Shown: positions 1 through 7,341, counted from the first letter of the stretch. The stretch: 53,719 nt of DNA from an uncultured Eubacteriales bacterium (GCA_934479825.1 CAKSOW010000016.1:1-53719); one strand, 5' to 3'. Notes: generated from the letters alone by a model not told the origin. Program-made: numbers and translations.

Positions 1-59
1 ACTGGATTTTTCCTTTTGTGTCCATCCTTTTTTTTGCTTGCACTTACATTGTAAATTCA

Positions 60-262
60 AGGAGGCGAAAAAGTAACACAAAAACCGTCCCTAATGCTTT
101 TCGCGAAACGAAAAGCGCTCTTTCCATGCCTTTCCGAAAAAGAAAGGCAATTCCAAAGTGCCTCTTTGGTTACTTTTCGAGAAAAGTCACATTCCCCCAA
201 AAGCCCCTTTCCGGGCTTTCCGGAAAAACATAAGCCGCCCGATGGAAAACCATCGGGCGGCC
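60..262. repeat. Half copy (A) of the modular hairpin-arm intergenic element
   Basis: This is one arm of the element seen complete seven times further right. It holds, in order, half of the GTTACTTTTTCGC hairpin, the CTTTTCG/CGAAAAG hairpin, a CCTTTCCG/GAAAGG stem, the GTTACTTTTCGAGAAAAGT hairpin, the CCGGGCTTTCCGG stem and a terminal GCCGCCCGATGG/CCATCGGGCGGC stem. The usual CCAGAGGG hairpin, GGTTCAAA cassette and core are missing. Instead, left of about position 86, the sequence is homologous (inverted) to the last 70 bases of the window. The arm abuts the 3' end of the VOC gene. Bases 1-59 hold no gene I can support. Confidence 0.8.
234..261 (-). terminator. Perfect 12-bp hairpin after the VOC gene
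   Basis: GCCGCCCGATGG (234-245) pairs perfectly with CCATCGGGCGGC (250-261) around an AAAA loop, 24 bp beyond the VOC stop. On the minus strand it is followed by a broken T-rich stretch (TTATGTTTTTCC), so termination is plausible but not textbook. The same hairpin in element copy E (26289-26316) has changed bases on both sides of the stem, so it belongs to the element. Confidence 0.6.
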
Positions 263-285
263 ATATTAAGGGCACCATCTTTGCT

Positions 286-708
286 TTATCGGACCTGGAA
301 AAATTCGATTTCTTCTCCATCCGGCCCATAAACAAACGAAATAACAGCCGGAAACGGCGGTTCCGAGGGAAGTTCCATGCTCTTGGGCGCCATTTTTTCT
401 TTCGCTCCGCAAGCAATGGCACGCTCAAAGGCTGCCGCACTGTCCTTTACGTTGAGCGCCAAATGCACATATAACCCGGCTTGCTCCTCAAAACAGGTGC
501 GTTTTTTGCCGTTCGAGAAAAGCTCGATACAGACGCCGCCGCCCATGTCTAAAAGCGCAATCGTCCGATCTCCCGATGTCCAACGCCGGAATTCCCTTGC
601 TCCGAGACCTTCTGTATAAAACTTGTATGACTTCTCAAAATCTGAACTGTGAAGTGCAACATGATGAAATCCTGTGCAGCCGATTACCTTGTTTTCGCTG
701 TTTTCCAT
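286..708 (-). CDS. VOC (glyoxalase/bleomycin-resistance) family protein
   Basis: The 140-residue product is a single-unit vicinal-oxygen-chelate protein of the glyoxalase I / lactoylglutathione-lyase-like group. Visible hallmarks are the N-terminal GFHHVAL strand (His candidate metal ligand, about residue 15), YKFYTEGLG, CIELF, YVHLALNV and the C-terminal DGEEIEFFQ, which supply the usual His/Glu/His/Glu-type metal ligands of a paired beta-alpha-beta-beta-beta fold. The ATG at 708 follows AAGGGAC at normal spacing and a consensus promoter lies just upstream. The gene is monocistronic, and its 3' end abuts half element A. The substrate cannot be told from sequence; VOC proteins include lyases, dioxygenases and resistance proteins. 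Confidence 0.85.
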   Translation of the reverse strand: MENSENKVIGCTGFHHVALHSSDFEKSYKFYTEGLGAREFRRWTSGDRTIALLDMGGGVCIELFSNGKKRTCFEEQAGLYVHLALNVKDSAAAFERAIACGAKEKMAPKSMELPSEPPFPAVISFVYGPDGEEIEFFQVR

Positions 709-748
709 AACTTTTCGTCCCTTTCTGAACCTTTGTTTTTGTCATTTC

Positions 749-777
749 ATTTTAGCACATTTTTTCTGTAAAGTCAA
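749..777 (-). promoter_or_regulatory. Sigma-A promoter of the VOC gene
   Basis: On the minus strand, -35 TTGACT (772-777) and -10 TAAAAT (749-754) are separated by 17 bp and sit about 40 bp upstream of the start codon. Confidence 0.75.
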
Positions 778-862
778 CCGTTTCCAATACTCCTCCGTTC
801 CAAAATCACTAAAAACAAGACCTAATTTATAAAGCCGCAAACGAAAACGCAGAAAAAACCTA

Positions 863-891
863 TTGAAATTTCTTTCAAAATATATTATAAT
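863..891 (+). promoter_or_regulatory. Sigma-A promoter of the nahK-GH123 operon
   Basis: -35 TTGAAA (863-868) and -10 TATAAT (886-891) with an exact 17-bp spacer, in AT-rich sequence about 60 bp upstream of the nahK start. Confidence 0.85.
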
Positions 892-906
892 ATACAAAAT
901 AATGAA

Positions 907-934
907 ATTGATTCAGGTTGATTTTTGAATCAAT
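907..934 (+). promoter_or_regulatory. Inverted repeat in the nahK leader (candidate operator)
   Basis: ATTGATTC (907-914) is repeated inverted as GAATCAAT (927-934), with a 12-bp centre, just downstream of the -10 box and before the GGAGG site. The position fits a roadblock operator for a sugar-responsive repressor, or a leader hairpin. No regulator gene is adjacent, so the cognate factor is unknown. Confidence 0.5.
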
Positions 935-950
935 GACCGGAGGAAACGCT

Positions 951-2003
951 ATGTTAGAACATATCTTAGAACAGTTTGGCATTAAAGGCACTCCCGAACC
1001 CTTGGGCGAAGGACATATCAATTCAACTTTCCGTGCCGGGAAATACGTTGTTCAACGCATCAACACCGACGTTTTCACCAATCCCCGCGGCGTTATGGAC
1101 AATGTTTGCCTTGTAACCGAGCATATCACCAAAAAACTGACCGAAAAAGGCGAGGACGCGACGCGTCAGACACTCCATTTTCTGCGCACCAAGGACGGCG
1201 CCAGCCTTTATGAAGGCCCTGAGGGTGCTTACCGTGCCTATGAATACATCGACGATGCCTATACCGTAAACGATGAAAAAACGCCGGAGGTTCTCTATCA
1301 GGCGGCTCTTACCATCGGGAAATTCCAGAATCTGCTTTCCGATTTCGACGCCGAAAAGCTTTTTACCGTCATTCCCGATTTTCATAATACGCCCAAGCGA
1401 GTGGATAATTTGAAGAAGTCTATCGAAAAGAACGCGGCAGACAGAGTGCGCTTGGTTGCGCCCGAAATCGAATTCGCGCTCTCTTTGGAAAGCGCCGCGT
1501 CTGCGATTACGGACGCTATTGCCGACGGTTCTGCGCCTTTGCGCGTCAGCCACAATGACACCAAGCTCAATAACGTCTTATTTGACAACAAGACCAATAA
1601 AGGCATTTGCTTAATCGACCTTGACACCGTCATGAGCGGTTCCTATCTGTATGATTTTGGCGACGCGATGCGTTTCGGCGCTTCTACGGCCGCCGAGGAC
1701 TGCACCGAATTGGAGAAGGTTCGCTTTGATTTAGACCTTTTTGAGGCCTTTACCAAAGGATATCTGGAAAGCGCCGCCTCGGTCCTTACCAAGCGCGAAA
1801 AAGAATTGATTTTCACTTCGGTCATTCTTATGACGTATGAATGCGGCACCCGTTTCCTTGCCGACTATATCGACGGCGACGTTTATTTCAAAACGGCTTA
1901 TGAAAATCACAATCTTGACCGTGCCCGCAACCAATTTGCTCTTGTCAAGGATATGACGGCCAAACGTGAACAAGCCGAAGCAATCGTAAAAAAATACCTG
2001 TAA
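951..2003 (+). CDS. nahK: N-acetylhexosamine 1-kinase (NahK-like)
   Basis: The 350-residue product is an aminoglycoside-phosphotransferase-fold kinase and matches, from memory, the bifidobacterial N-acetylhexosamine 1-kinase NahK/LnpB nearly end to end: GEGHINSTFR near the N-terminus, SHNDTKLNNVLFD (His201-Asn-Asp203, catalytic loop), LIDLDTVMSG (metal-binding Asp), FGDAMRFGAST and CGTRFLADYIDGD. NahK phosphorylates GlcNAc/GalNAc at C1 with ATP, giving the sugar-1-phosphate for nucleotide-sugar salvage. I chose the ATG at 951 because GGAGG lies 7 nt upstream; an in-frame upstream start at 918 lacks a site. It is 18 nt ahead of the GH123-like gene, so the two are surely cotranscribed. An APH-like kinase with another sugar substrate is the main alternative. 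Confidence 0.88.
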   Translation: MLEHILEQFGIKGTPEPLGEGHINSTFRAGKYVVQRINTDVFTNPRGVMDNVCLVTEHITKKLTEKGEDATRQTLHFLRTKDGASLYEGPEGAYRAYEYIDDAYTVNDEKTPEVLYQAALTIGKFQNLLSDFDAEKLFTVIPDFHNTPKRVDNLKKSIEKNAADRVRLVAPEIEFALSLESAASAITDAIADGSAPLRVSHNDTKLNNVLFDNKTNKGICLIDLDTVMSGSYLYDFGDAMRFGASTAAEDCTELEKVRFDLDLFEAFTKGYLESAASVLTKREKELIFTSVILMTYECGTRFLADYIDGDVYFKTAYENHNLDRARNQFALVKDMTAKREQAEAIVKKYL

Positions 2004-2021
2004 TTTTGCCGGAGGAGCTTT

Positions 2022-3677
2022 ATGAACACTCTTTCTTTCCGACTGATTTCGTCGGCCAACAAATGCTTTGAACACACCGCTGTTTCGTCCCTTTCGCCGT
2101 TATACGGCGCAACAGCGCTCAAAAACGACCGTTTCGCCTTTGAAGGAGCTCTTTCTTCGACCGAAAACCGGAATGTGTTTCTTTCATTGGATTCCGAACT
2201 TTCGGATTTCATCACGATCCGGAAAATAGAAAATGTTGAAGTGGCTTTGCCTTGCTATGCGTACATAACCGATCCGGATTATCTGAACGACAAGAAGCCC
2301 GGACTTTACCCGGATCTTCTTTTGCCGCTCGGTCAATACGGACGCGTAACTTTAAGCGCCAACCGCACGGTTTCTTTCTGGATCGAGGCCAAGATCCCGG
2401 CTGAGGCGCAAGCCGGACTTTATCCGATCACGCTTACGGTTTCCGACGCTGACGGCAAAACGCTTGCGAGTGAGAGTCTGGAACTGGAAATTATCGACGC
2501 CGTTCTTCCCGAACAGAAACTTATCTATACCGAGTGGTTTCACTGCGATTGCCTTGCTACGTATTATGGAGTAGACGCATTCAGCGAAGCCCATTGGCGT
2601 ATCATCGAAAACTTTGTCCAGACCGCCGCGGAAAACGGAATCAATATGCTTCTTATGCCGGTCTTTACGTTGCCGCTCGACACGGAAATCGGCGGTGAAC
2701 GCCCGACAACACAGCTTGTGGGTGTAGAAAAAACGGCAGACGGCTATACGTTTGATTTTTCGCTTGTGGGACGCTGGCTTGAAATGTGCGGCCGTCACGG
2801 AATAAGGCACCATGAGATCTCGCACTTGTTTACGCAATGGGGAGCGGAACATGCGCCCAAGATCATGGCAACCGTCAACGGAAAATACGAGCAGATTTTC
2901 GGTTGGGACACCGATTCGCTGTCCGATGAATACATCGGTTTCTTACGCGCCTTTTTGACGGCATTGAAGAGCTATCTCAAAGAAAAGGGCGTTTTTGAAA
3001 ACGTCATGTTCCATATGTCCGATGAACCGGTCGGCGAGCACTTGGAACGCTATAAGAAACTCCGTGAAAAATTGGATGACTTATTTGCCGACTGTATTTG
3101 CGGCGACGCGCTTTCCAGCTATGATTTTTACGCAACCGGTGCGGTTGACCGACCGATTGTGGCGACCGACCATATCGAACCGTTCTTAAAAGAACACGTG
3201 CCGAATTTATGGTGCTATTATTGCTGTTCACAGTCGGATAAGGTTTCTAACCGTTTTATCGCGTTCAGCATGAACCGCACCCGTGTGATTGGTTTACAGC
3301 TTTTCAAATACGATATAAGCGGCTTTTTGCAGTGGGGCTATAATTTCTATTATTCACAGCGTTCGCTCTTCCCGATCGACCCATATCTCTGCAACGATGG
3401 TTGCTTTAACTGGGTTCCGGCCGGAGACACGTTCTCGGTATACCCCGGTCCCGGCGGCAAGCCGTATGAATCGCTGCACATGGCAGGCTTTACACAAGGA
3501 CTTTCGGATTTGCGTGCATTGGAACTTTATGCGTCGCTCACTTCCAAAGAAAAAGCGCTCTCCTTGGTGGAGGATTTTGCCGGAAAAGAACTTACTTTTA
3601 CCGAATATCCGCGGCGCGAGGGCTTTTGCGTGGAATTGAGAGAAAAACTCAACCGTGCGATAAAAGAAAGTCTCTGA
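2022..3677 (+). CDS. GH123/DUF4091-like glycoside hydrolase, probable beta-N-acetylgalactosaminidase
   Basis: The 551-residue protein has the DUF4091 / GH123 arrangement: an N-terminal beta-sandwich (about 1-165), then a TIM-barrel-like catalytic domain with YTEWFHCDCLATYYGV, and FHMSDEP at about 330-336. The adjacent Asp334-Glu335 pair matches the catalytic pair of GH123 enzymes, which use substrate-assisted catalysis to release GalNAc. No signal peptide is visible, so it probably acts in the cytoplasm on imported oligosaccharides. GGAGG precedes the ATG, and nahK lies 18 nt upstream. The pairing suggests cleavage of a GalNAc-containing glycan followed by 1-phosphorylation of the sugar. The exact substrate is inferred; many DUF4091 proteins are uncharacterised. 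Confidence 0.8.
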   Translation: MNTLSFRLISSANKCFEHTAVSSLSPLYGATALKNDRFAFEGALSSTENRNVFLSLDSELSDFITIRKIENVEVALPCYAYITDPDYLNDKKPGLYPDLLLPLGQYGRVTLSANRTVSFWIEAKIPAEAQAGLYPITLTVSDADGKTLASESLELEIIDAVLPEQKLIYTEWFHCDCLATYYGVDAFSEAHWRIIENFVQTAAENGINMLLMPVFTLPLDTEIGGERPTTQLVGVEKTADGYTFDFSLVGRWLEMCGRHGIRHHEISHLFTQWGAEHAPKIMATVNGKYEQIFGWDTDSLSDEYIGFLRAFLTALKSYLKEKGVFENVMFHMSDEPVGEHLERYKKLREKLDDLFADCICGDALSSYDFYATGAVDRPIVATDHIEPFLKEHVPNLWCYYCCSQSDKVSNRFIAFSMNRTRVIGLQLFKYDISGFLQWGYNFYYSQRSLFPIDPYLCNDGCFNWVPAGDTFSVYPGPGGKPYESLHMAGFTQGLSDLRALELYASLTSKEKALSLVEDFAGKELTFTEYPRREGFCVELREKLNRAIKESL

Positions 3678-3694
3678 CGACAAGTAAAAAAACA

Positions 3695-3735
3695 ACCGCG
3701 GCAATCCGGTATTCCGGGCTGTCGCGGTCGCTTTT
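3695..3735 (+). terminator. Terminator of the nahK-GH123 operon
   Basis: An interrupted stem, ACCGCGGCA and CCGG pairing with CCGG and TGTCGCGGT, followed by CGCTTTTATG, starts 18 nt after the GH123 stop codon. Confidence 0.65.
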
Positions 3736-3770
3736 ATGTTCCGGAAACATCTGAGCACATATGGATTACA

Positions 3771-3834
3771 GCAAAAAAAGACGGGAAAATTCTCTTTTGA
3801 ATGAAAACGAGAAATTTTTCCGTCTTAATTTTTG
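3771..3834 (-). terminator. Bidirectional terminator between GH123 and HPr genes
   Basis: The arms 3780-3794 and 3809-3824 (GACGG...CCGTC with A/T-rich inner pairs) form a stem. On the minus strand it is followed by CTTTTTTTGC and serves the HPr-like gene; on the plus strand it is followed by TTAATTTTT. Confidence 0.75.
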
Positions 3835-3847
3835 CTATTCGTGCAAT

Positions 3848-4078
3848 TTAGTCCACAATCATGGGTTTTAATTCTTCCATGAGTGCGGCACAATCATCAG
3901 AATGAACCGTCACTTCGATCTTATTCAAAAGGTCGAGACTGAAAATGCCCATGATACTTTTGGCATCTACGACGTAACGGCCGCTTTTGAGGTCGATCTC
4001 AAAATCATATTTAGAAACGATATTGACGAAATTTCTTACTTCTTCAATGGTAGAAAGACGGATATTAAATACTTTCAT
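3848..4078 (-). CDS. HPr-family protein lacking the phosphorylatable histidine (Crh-like)
   Basis: The 76-residue product has the size and strand pattern of HPr. It keeps the regulatory-serine helix as AKSIMGIFSLDL (Ser41, equivalent to Ser46 of HPr), the target of HPr kinase. The region that should read GLHARPA is LSTIEEVRNF, with no histidine, so it cannot relay phosphate from enzyme I. Bacillus Crh has the same combination and acts as a CcpA corepressor; similar short HPr-like proteins of unknown role are common in Clostridia. I start at the ATG at 4078 after GGGAGG; an upstream TTG at 4093 overlaps that site. A consensus promoter lies immediately upstream, and no PTS gene is nearby. Confidence 0.8.
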   Translation of the reverse strand: MKVFNIRLSTIEEVRNFVNIVSKYDFEIDLKSGRYVVDAKSIMGIFSLDLLNKIEVTVHSDDCAALMEELKPMIVD

Positions 4079-4122
4079 GGCGAAACCTCCCAAATTACTT
4101 TATAATTACCATTTCTATATTT

Positions 4123-4151
4123 ATCATATCACAGAAAGTGCGGCTTGTCAA
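4123..4151 (-). promoter_or_regulatory. Consensus sigma-A promoter of the HPr-like gene
   Basis: Minus strand -35 TTGACA (4146-4151), 17-bp spacer, -10 TATGAT (4123-4128). The -35 box stops about 15 bp before the first hairpin of element B, so the element sits flush against the promoter without breaking it. Confidence 0.88.
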
Positions 4152-4165
4152 GCATTTGTTTAGGA

Positions 4166-5216
4166 AGGCGGCTTTGCCGTCTACATATGCTCACGCGCCA
4201 GCGTGAGTGGCAGACCCGGCAGGGGCTGCCGGGGAGCCGCGTTACTTTTGCGAAAAGTAACCAAAGGGAGCACTTAGGGAGGGCTTTTCTTTTCCGGAAA
4301 GGCCCGAAAAGCATATAAGGGACGGTTTTAATGTTACTTTTTCGCTTGTACGAAAAAGTAACCAAAAAGTACACCAGAGGTCTGCTGACCTCTGGACTCC
4401 GGGGTGCGGTTCAAAACCCGTGCGATGAGATTTTAGGTAAAATTTAAAACGTGGAGCGCGTCAAGTTTTTTTGCAAAAGTTTGTTTGTGTCGCTAAACGC
4501 ACGGCCATATTTTGAACCGGTGCGAAAGGGATACCTTAGTACAGACGCAGAATCGGGTTTTGAGGAAAATCGAAGTCGCGGCGCAGGCTTGCCGCCGCAA
4601 GCAGTTGATTAAAGGGGAGAGTGCACGTTATCTTTGTTGCAGAATAAAGAGGGAAATGGTGTGGGGTGAGTAGAAAATTAGAGCAAAACCATGACTTGGC
4701 ATGACAGAAAAGTGATGTAAGTCAGTGAAAAATTTGAGATTTATTCAAAATGCTTTCGTGTGCAAAAAGCTGAAATTTTAGCATTTTCGCCCGAAACTAT
4801 TTGTTTTTCCAAATAGCAACTTTCTATTCTCTCAAAAACAACCTCCCCCAAAACTCCCCAATTTTATGAAACACATAACCTACTGTCTGCCCAAATCAAA
4901 CTCTGCCTTTTTATAAACGCCCTCAAATCCTTACGCAGTAAAGCGTCCGTCTCGCACCGGTTCAAAATACTCCGAGCTATATGGCACAAGACGACGATTT
5001 CCGCAAAGATTTTCTGATAGGCACACCGCTTGCGTTTTAGCAAGTAATCCGCCGCTCGGAATTTTGAACCGTACCCCGGGAGTCCAGAGGGCCACCGCCC
5101 TCTGGTGTACTTTTTGGTTACTTTTTCGTACAAGCGAAAAAGTAACAGAAAACCGTCTCTTTTCTTACTTTTCGAGACCGAAAAGTCTCTTTCACTGCCT
5201 TTCAGAAGAAAGGCTC
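4166..5216. repeat. Modular hairpin-arm intergenic element, copy B
   Basis: Left arm 4166-4400: hairpins GGCGGC/GCCGTC, CTCACGC/GCGTGAG, GGCAG...CTGCC, GTTACTTTTGCGAAAAGTAAC, CTTTTC/GGAAAG, the long GTTACTTTTTCGC hairpin and CCAGAGGTC/GACCTCTGG. Left cassette type 1: 4408-4518. Core: 4519-4958. Right cassette type 2, inverted: 4959-5070. Right arm 5071-5216 has the same hairpins in reverse order, but shorter. The core holds no conserved reading frame; it contains the GCTTGCCGCCGCAAGC hairpin, TGCACGTTAT, CATAACCTACTGTC and TTACGCAGTAAA blocks found in the other copies. The right arm runs into the last codons of the BlaR1-like gene. This explains all of the 1.1-kb gap between genes. Confidence 0.92.
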
Positions 5217-6595
5217 TCTAAACGGTAAATACTCCATACAAGGAAAAACTTTTGAGTAGAATACCGCATAACCAAAAGCTCTCCGTCAGCATATAACAGA
5301 CATAAATTGTCGTCTATCCTCTGATAGCGTAAATCCGAATATTTAAATAGTCCCGTTGCACCAATATTCCAGATCGGCTCCTGCTCTTTCAGCTCTTCCC
5401 GCGTCCAAGGAAATTCTTCCCATTTCCACCGGACAGAAAACGTCTCCGGCGAAACCCCTTCCACGGCGTTCTGCCGCTCTATCGTTAACGTGTCTGCACC
5501 GACAAGATAAAGGTATCCGTCGTTTTCACCCGGCCAGGTCGAGGATAACGGCGACATGTATAAGCATTCCGTCGTCACATACGTGTTATCCTGGATGATC
5601 CCCTCAATCAGTTCATCCCCCGGGTTGTGCCCATTTGACGGACGATTTACCTCAGAACCGGCCGGATTCGTCATAAAAAACACAAGAATTGCCGCGCATG
5701 CAATAATAGCCGCCAGAATAACCCAAAACGCCGGCTTTTTGTAGTTTAATACATGCTTGATGCGCGCCTTGACATTTCCCTCGCCAAACGCAATCGGGCA
5801 CGCGGCAAGCGTTTGTTTTCCGGCGCTCACCGAAAGAAGCGCCTCAGAATAAGCGGCACGCAATTCCGGTTCTAAACGTCCGATAACACGCTCATCGCAG
5901 GCAAATTCAATATCGCGGCAAAAAAACATATATGCAAGCCACATGAGCGGATTAAACCAGTATACGCATAATAACAGATAGCCAATCGGTTTCCAAAGAG
6001 TGTCGCCGCGCGCGATGTGTGCTTTTTCATGCGCGATTACCGCGTCAAAATCTTTTTCGGCAAGCGAAAAAGGCAAATAAATGCGCGGTCGGAAAACGCC
6101 GAGTACAAAAGGCGACGCAGCCGCTTCGCTCTGATAGATGTTCTCTTTGAAGCATATCGCCGTTTTTATGCGCTTTTTTAAGCCGAAATAGCTGATAAAT
6201 GCGTAAAGAGCCATTCCGGCAACGCCGATAAGCCAAATGATACCCATAATCGAACTTATCAGATACAGCGGCGAAACACTGTTTCCCACCGGAATCTCAA
6301 AGGCTTTGCCGAGAACCGGGTTTACAGCGGCATTTACAAACGCCATGCCGGTGTTCACAGACGGATGGGCGGCATACCTCACGTTTTCAGGCGAAATGGT
6401 TTCAGCGGACGGAATCAGGCTGAATGCGCTTTCCGGCAAAGCCGGCAAGACAAGACGTAAGGCGACAAAGGCCCATAAGACCGGGAATAAAGCTTTGGGC
6501 GCTTTTTTAAAAACAAGCCGCAAAAGAAAAATTACAAGAACTAAAAAACTCGCAGCAATACTCTTGTTTAACAGCGTTAAAAACAGATCTGTCAT
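5192..6595 (-). CDS. BlaR1-like M56 membrane metallopeptidase (antirepressor/sensor)
   Basis: The 467-residue protein has four to five predicted membrane segments (residues about 10-50, 110-140, 205-230, 285-310) around an M56 zinc-protease site, IAHEKAHIARGD (His189, Glu190, His193), followed by the FACDE zinc ligand. In BlaR1/MecR1 such a protease becomes active on signal sensing and leads to loss of the BlaI repressor. Here the extracellular C-terminal region is only about 150 residues and shows no penicillin-binding sensor domain, so the signal is probably not a beta-lactam. Its ATG overlaps the TGA of the repressor gene (ATGA), indicating coupling. The last codons fall inside a hairpin of element B (5197-5214), so the C-terminus may have been reshaped by the element. 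Confidence 0.85.
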   Translation of the reverse strand: MTDLFLTLLNKSIAASFLVLVIFLLRLVFKKAPKALFPVLWAFVALRLVLPALPESAFSLIPSAETISPENVRYAAHPSVNTGMAFVNAAVNPVLGKAFEIPVGNSVSPLYLISSIMGIIWLIGVAGMALYAFISYFGLKKRIKTAICFKENIYQSEAAASPFVLGVFRPRIYLPFSLAEKDFDAVIAHEKAHIARGDTLWKPIGYLLLCVYWFNPLMWLAYMFFCRDIEFACDERVIGRLEPELRAAYSEALLSVSAGKQTLAACPIAFGEGNVKARIKHVLNYKKPAFWVILAAIIACAAILVFFMTNPAGSEVNRPSNGHNPGDELIEGIIQDNTYVTTECLYMSPLSSTWPGENDGYLYLVGADTLTIERQNAVEGVSPETFSVRWKWEEFPWTREELKEQEPIWNIGATGLFKYSDLRYQRIDDNLCLLYADGELLVMRYSTQKFFLVWSIYRLESLSSERQ

Positions 6596-6990
6596 GACTT
6601 ATCCTCCGTTTTTTTCGTTGAGCAGGCATGAGCCCGGTAAGAATCGATCATTTTCTGCATTTCATCCAATTCTTTGGCAGATAATGCCCGATGTCTGGCA
6701 AAAGCCGCCACGAAGGCCGGTAAAGACCCTTCAAATTTCTTTTCGACCAATTCGTCGATTTCCGATGCCTGGATCTCATCTTTGGAAACCAATGATGTAA
6801 CGATCGTATTCTCGTTTTTTACCACGCCGCGTTTGGATAAACGCTTGATGACGGTATAGGTCGTTGTGGGTTTCCAACCAAGCTTTTCCTGACACAGAGA
6901 CACAAGTTCACTGCTTTTAAGGGGTTCATGTTCCCATAGGAGTAAGCAGAAGCGGTATTCGCTTTCAAAAATCTTCGGGGTTTCCGGCAT
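6592..6990 (-). CDS. blaI: BlaI/MecI/CopY-family winged-helix repressor
   Basis: The 132-residue product starts IFESEYRFCLLLWEHEPLKSSELV and contains the family signature GWKPTTTYTVIKRLSKRGVV (recognition helix, about residues 33-52), followed by the C-terminal dimerisation helices. Proteins of this family bind dyads in their own promoter and are inactivated by proteolysis triggered by the partner M56 protein, which is encoded directly downstream with a 4-base overlap. AAAGGA precedes the ATG. Two matching dyads overlap the predicted promoter (7028-7072). Regulated genes other than this operon are not visible in the window. Confidence 0.9.
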   Translation of the reverse strand: MPETPKIFESEYRFCLLLWEHEPLKSSELVSLCQEKLGWKPTTTYTVIKRLSKRGVVKNENTIVTSLVSKDEIQASEIDELVEKKFEGSLPAFVAAFARHRALSAKELDEMQKMIDSYRAHACSTKKTEDKS

Positions 6991-7027
6991 AAGAACATTC
7001 CTTTCGCTGACAAAATAAAAGCGCTTA

Positions 7028-7084
7028 ACTCTAACATATTAGAGTTTACATGTATACTCTAACACGTTAGAGCCGGTTTGTCAA
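7028..7084 (-). promoter_or_regulatory. blaI promoter with two BlaI-type operator dyads
   Basis: Dyad 1 at 7030-7045 (CTCTAAC-AT-ATTAGAG) and dyad 2 at 7057-7072 (CTCTAAC-AC-GTTAGAG, perfect arms) are 27 bp centre to centre. A minus-strand promoter, -35 TTGACA (7079-7084), 17 bp, -10 TAGAGT (7056-7061), places dyad 2 over the spacer and -10 and dyad 1 over the start site. This is the normal architecture for autoregulation in the family. Confidence 0.82.
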
Positions 7085-7120
7085 GTCTGTTTTGGAAAGT
7101 TACATTTTGTTCACATCAAA

Positions 7121-7145
7121 AAACTCCCTCCGGAATCGGAGGGAG
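7121..7145 (-). terminator. Distal copy of the duplicated tsf terminator
   Basis: Hairpin CTCCCTCCG/CGGAGGGAG. On the minus strand it runs directly into TTTTTT, so this copy carries the T-tract of the original tsf terminator. Its twin is at 7342-7366 on the other side of the small insertion. Confidence 0.85.
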
Positions 7146-7341
7146 TTTCAAATTGTTGCAAAAGTCTATAAGACTTTTCGGGCGAAGCCCGATTTTAATA
7201 AAAAATCGAAAAATCCGGGGACATGCGCCACGGATTTTTCACCGATAGATTCGCGCGTGTCGAAAAGCGGAGCTTTTTGGCATGAGGCGCGAGCGTACGA
7301 ATCTGTTTCCGTGTCGTAAAACGCAGTTTTGCGACACGCTC
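7146..7341 (-). mobile_element. 196-bp non-coding insertion in the tsf terminator (copy 1)
   Basis: This is nearly identical, in opposite window orientation, to 46836-47028. Both copies are bracketed by duplicated terminator hairpins that are unrelated between the two sites, the signature of insertion with a long target duplication. The ends are imperfect inverted repeats (GTGTCGCAAAACT against TTGTTGCAAAAGT). Inside are several hairpins, among them GTGTCG/CGACAC, AAATCCG/CGGATTT, CGGGCGAAGCCCG and AAAAGTC/GACTTTT. No reading frame looks real, so it would be a MITE-like or RNA-type element moved in trans. Read along tsf transcription it begins GAGCGTGTCG. Confidence 0.85.

Noticed and set aside
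94..474. Open reading frames in the element arms, with recurring peptides such as FAKRKALFP and SYKRKSN
   Set aside because: They arise from both strands of the hairpin stems, lack consistent ribosome sites, and shift frame between copies.
4408..4518. Integron-like attC sites at the GGTTCAAA/TTTGAACC cassettes
   Set aside because: The core does not fit the attC GTTRRRY/RYYYAAC consensus, cassettes carry no genes, and no integrase is present.
4511..4525. tRNA T-arm suggested by GGTTCAAA
   Set aside because: No acceptor stem, anticodon arm or CCA end can be folded around it; the motif is the cassette boundary.
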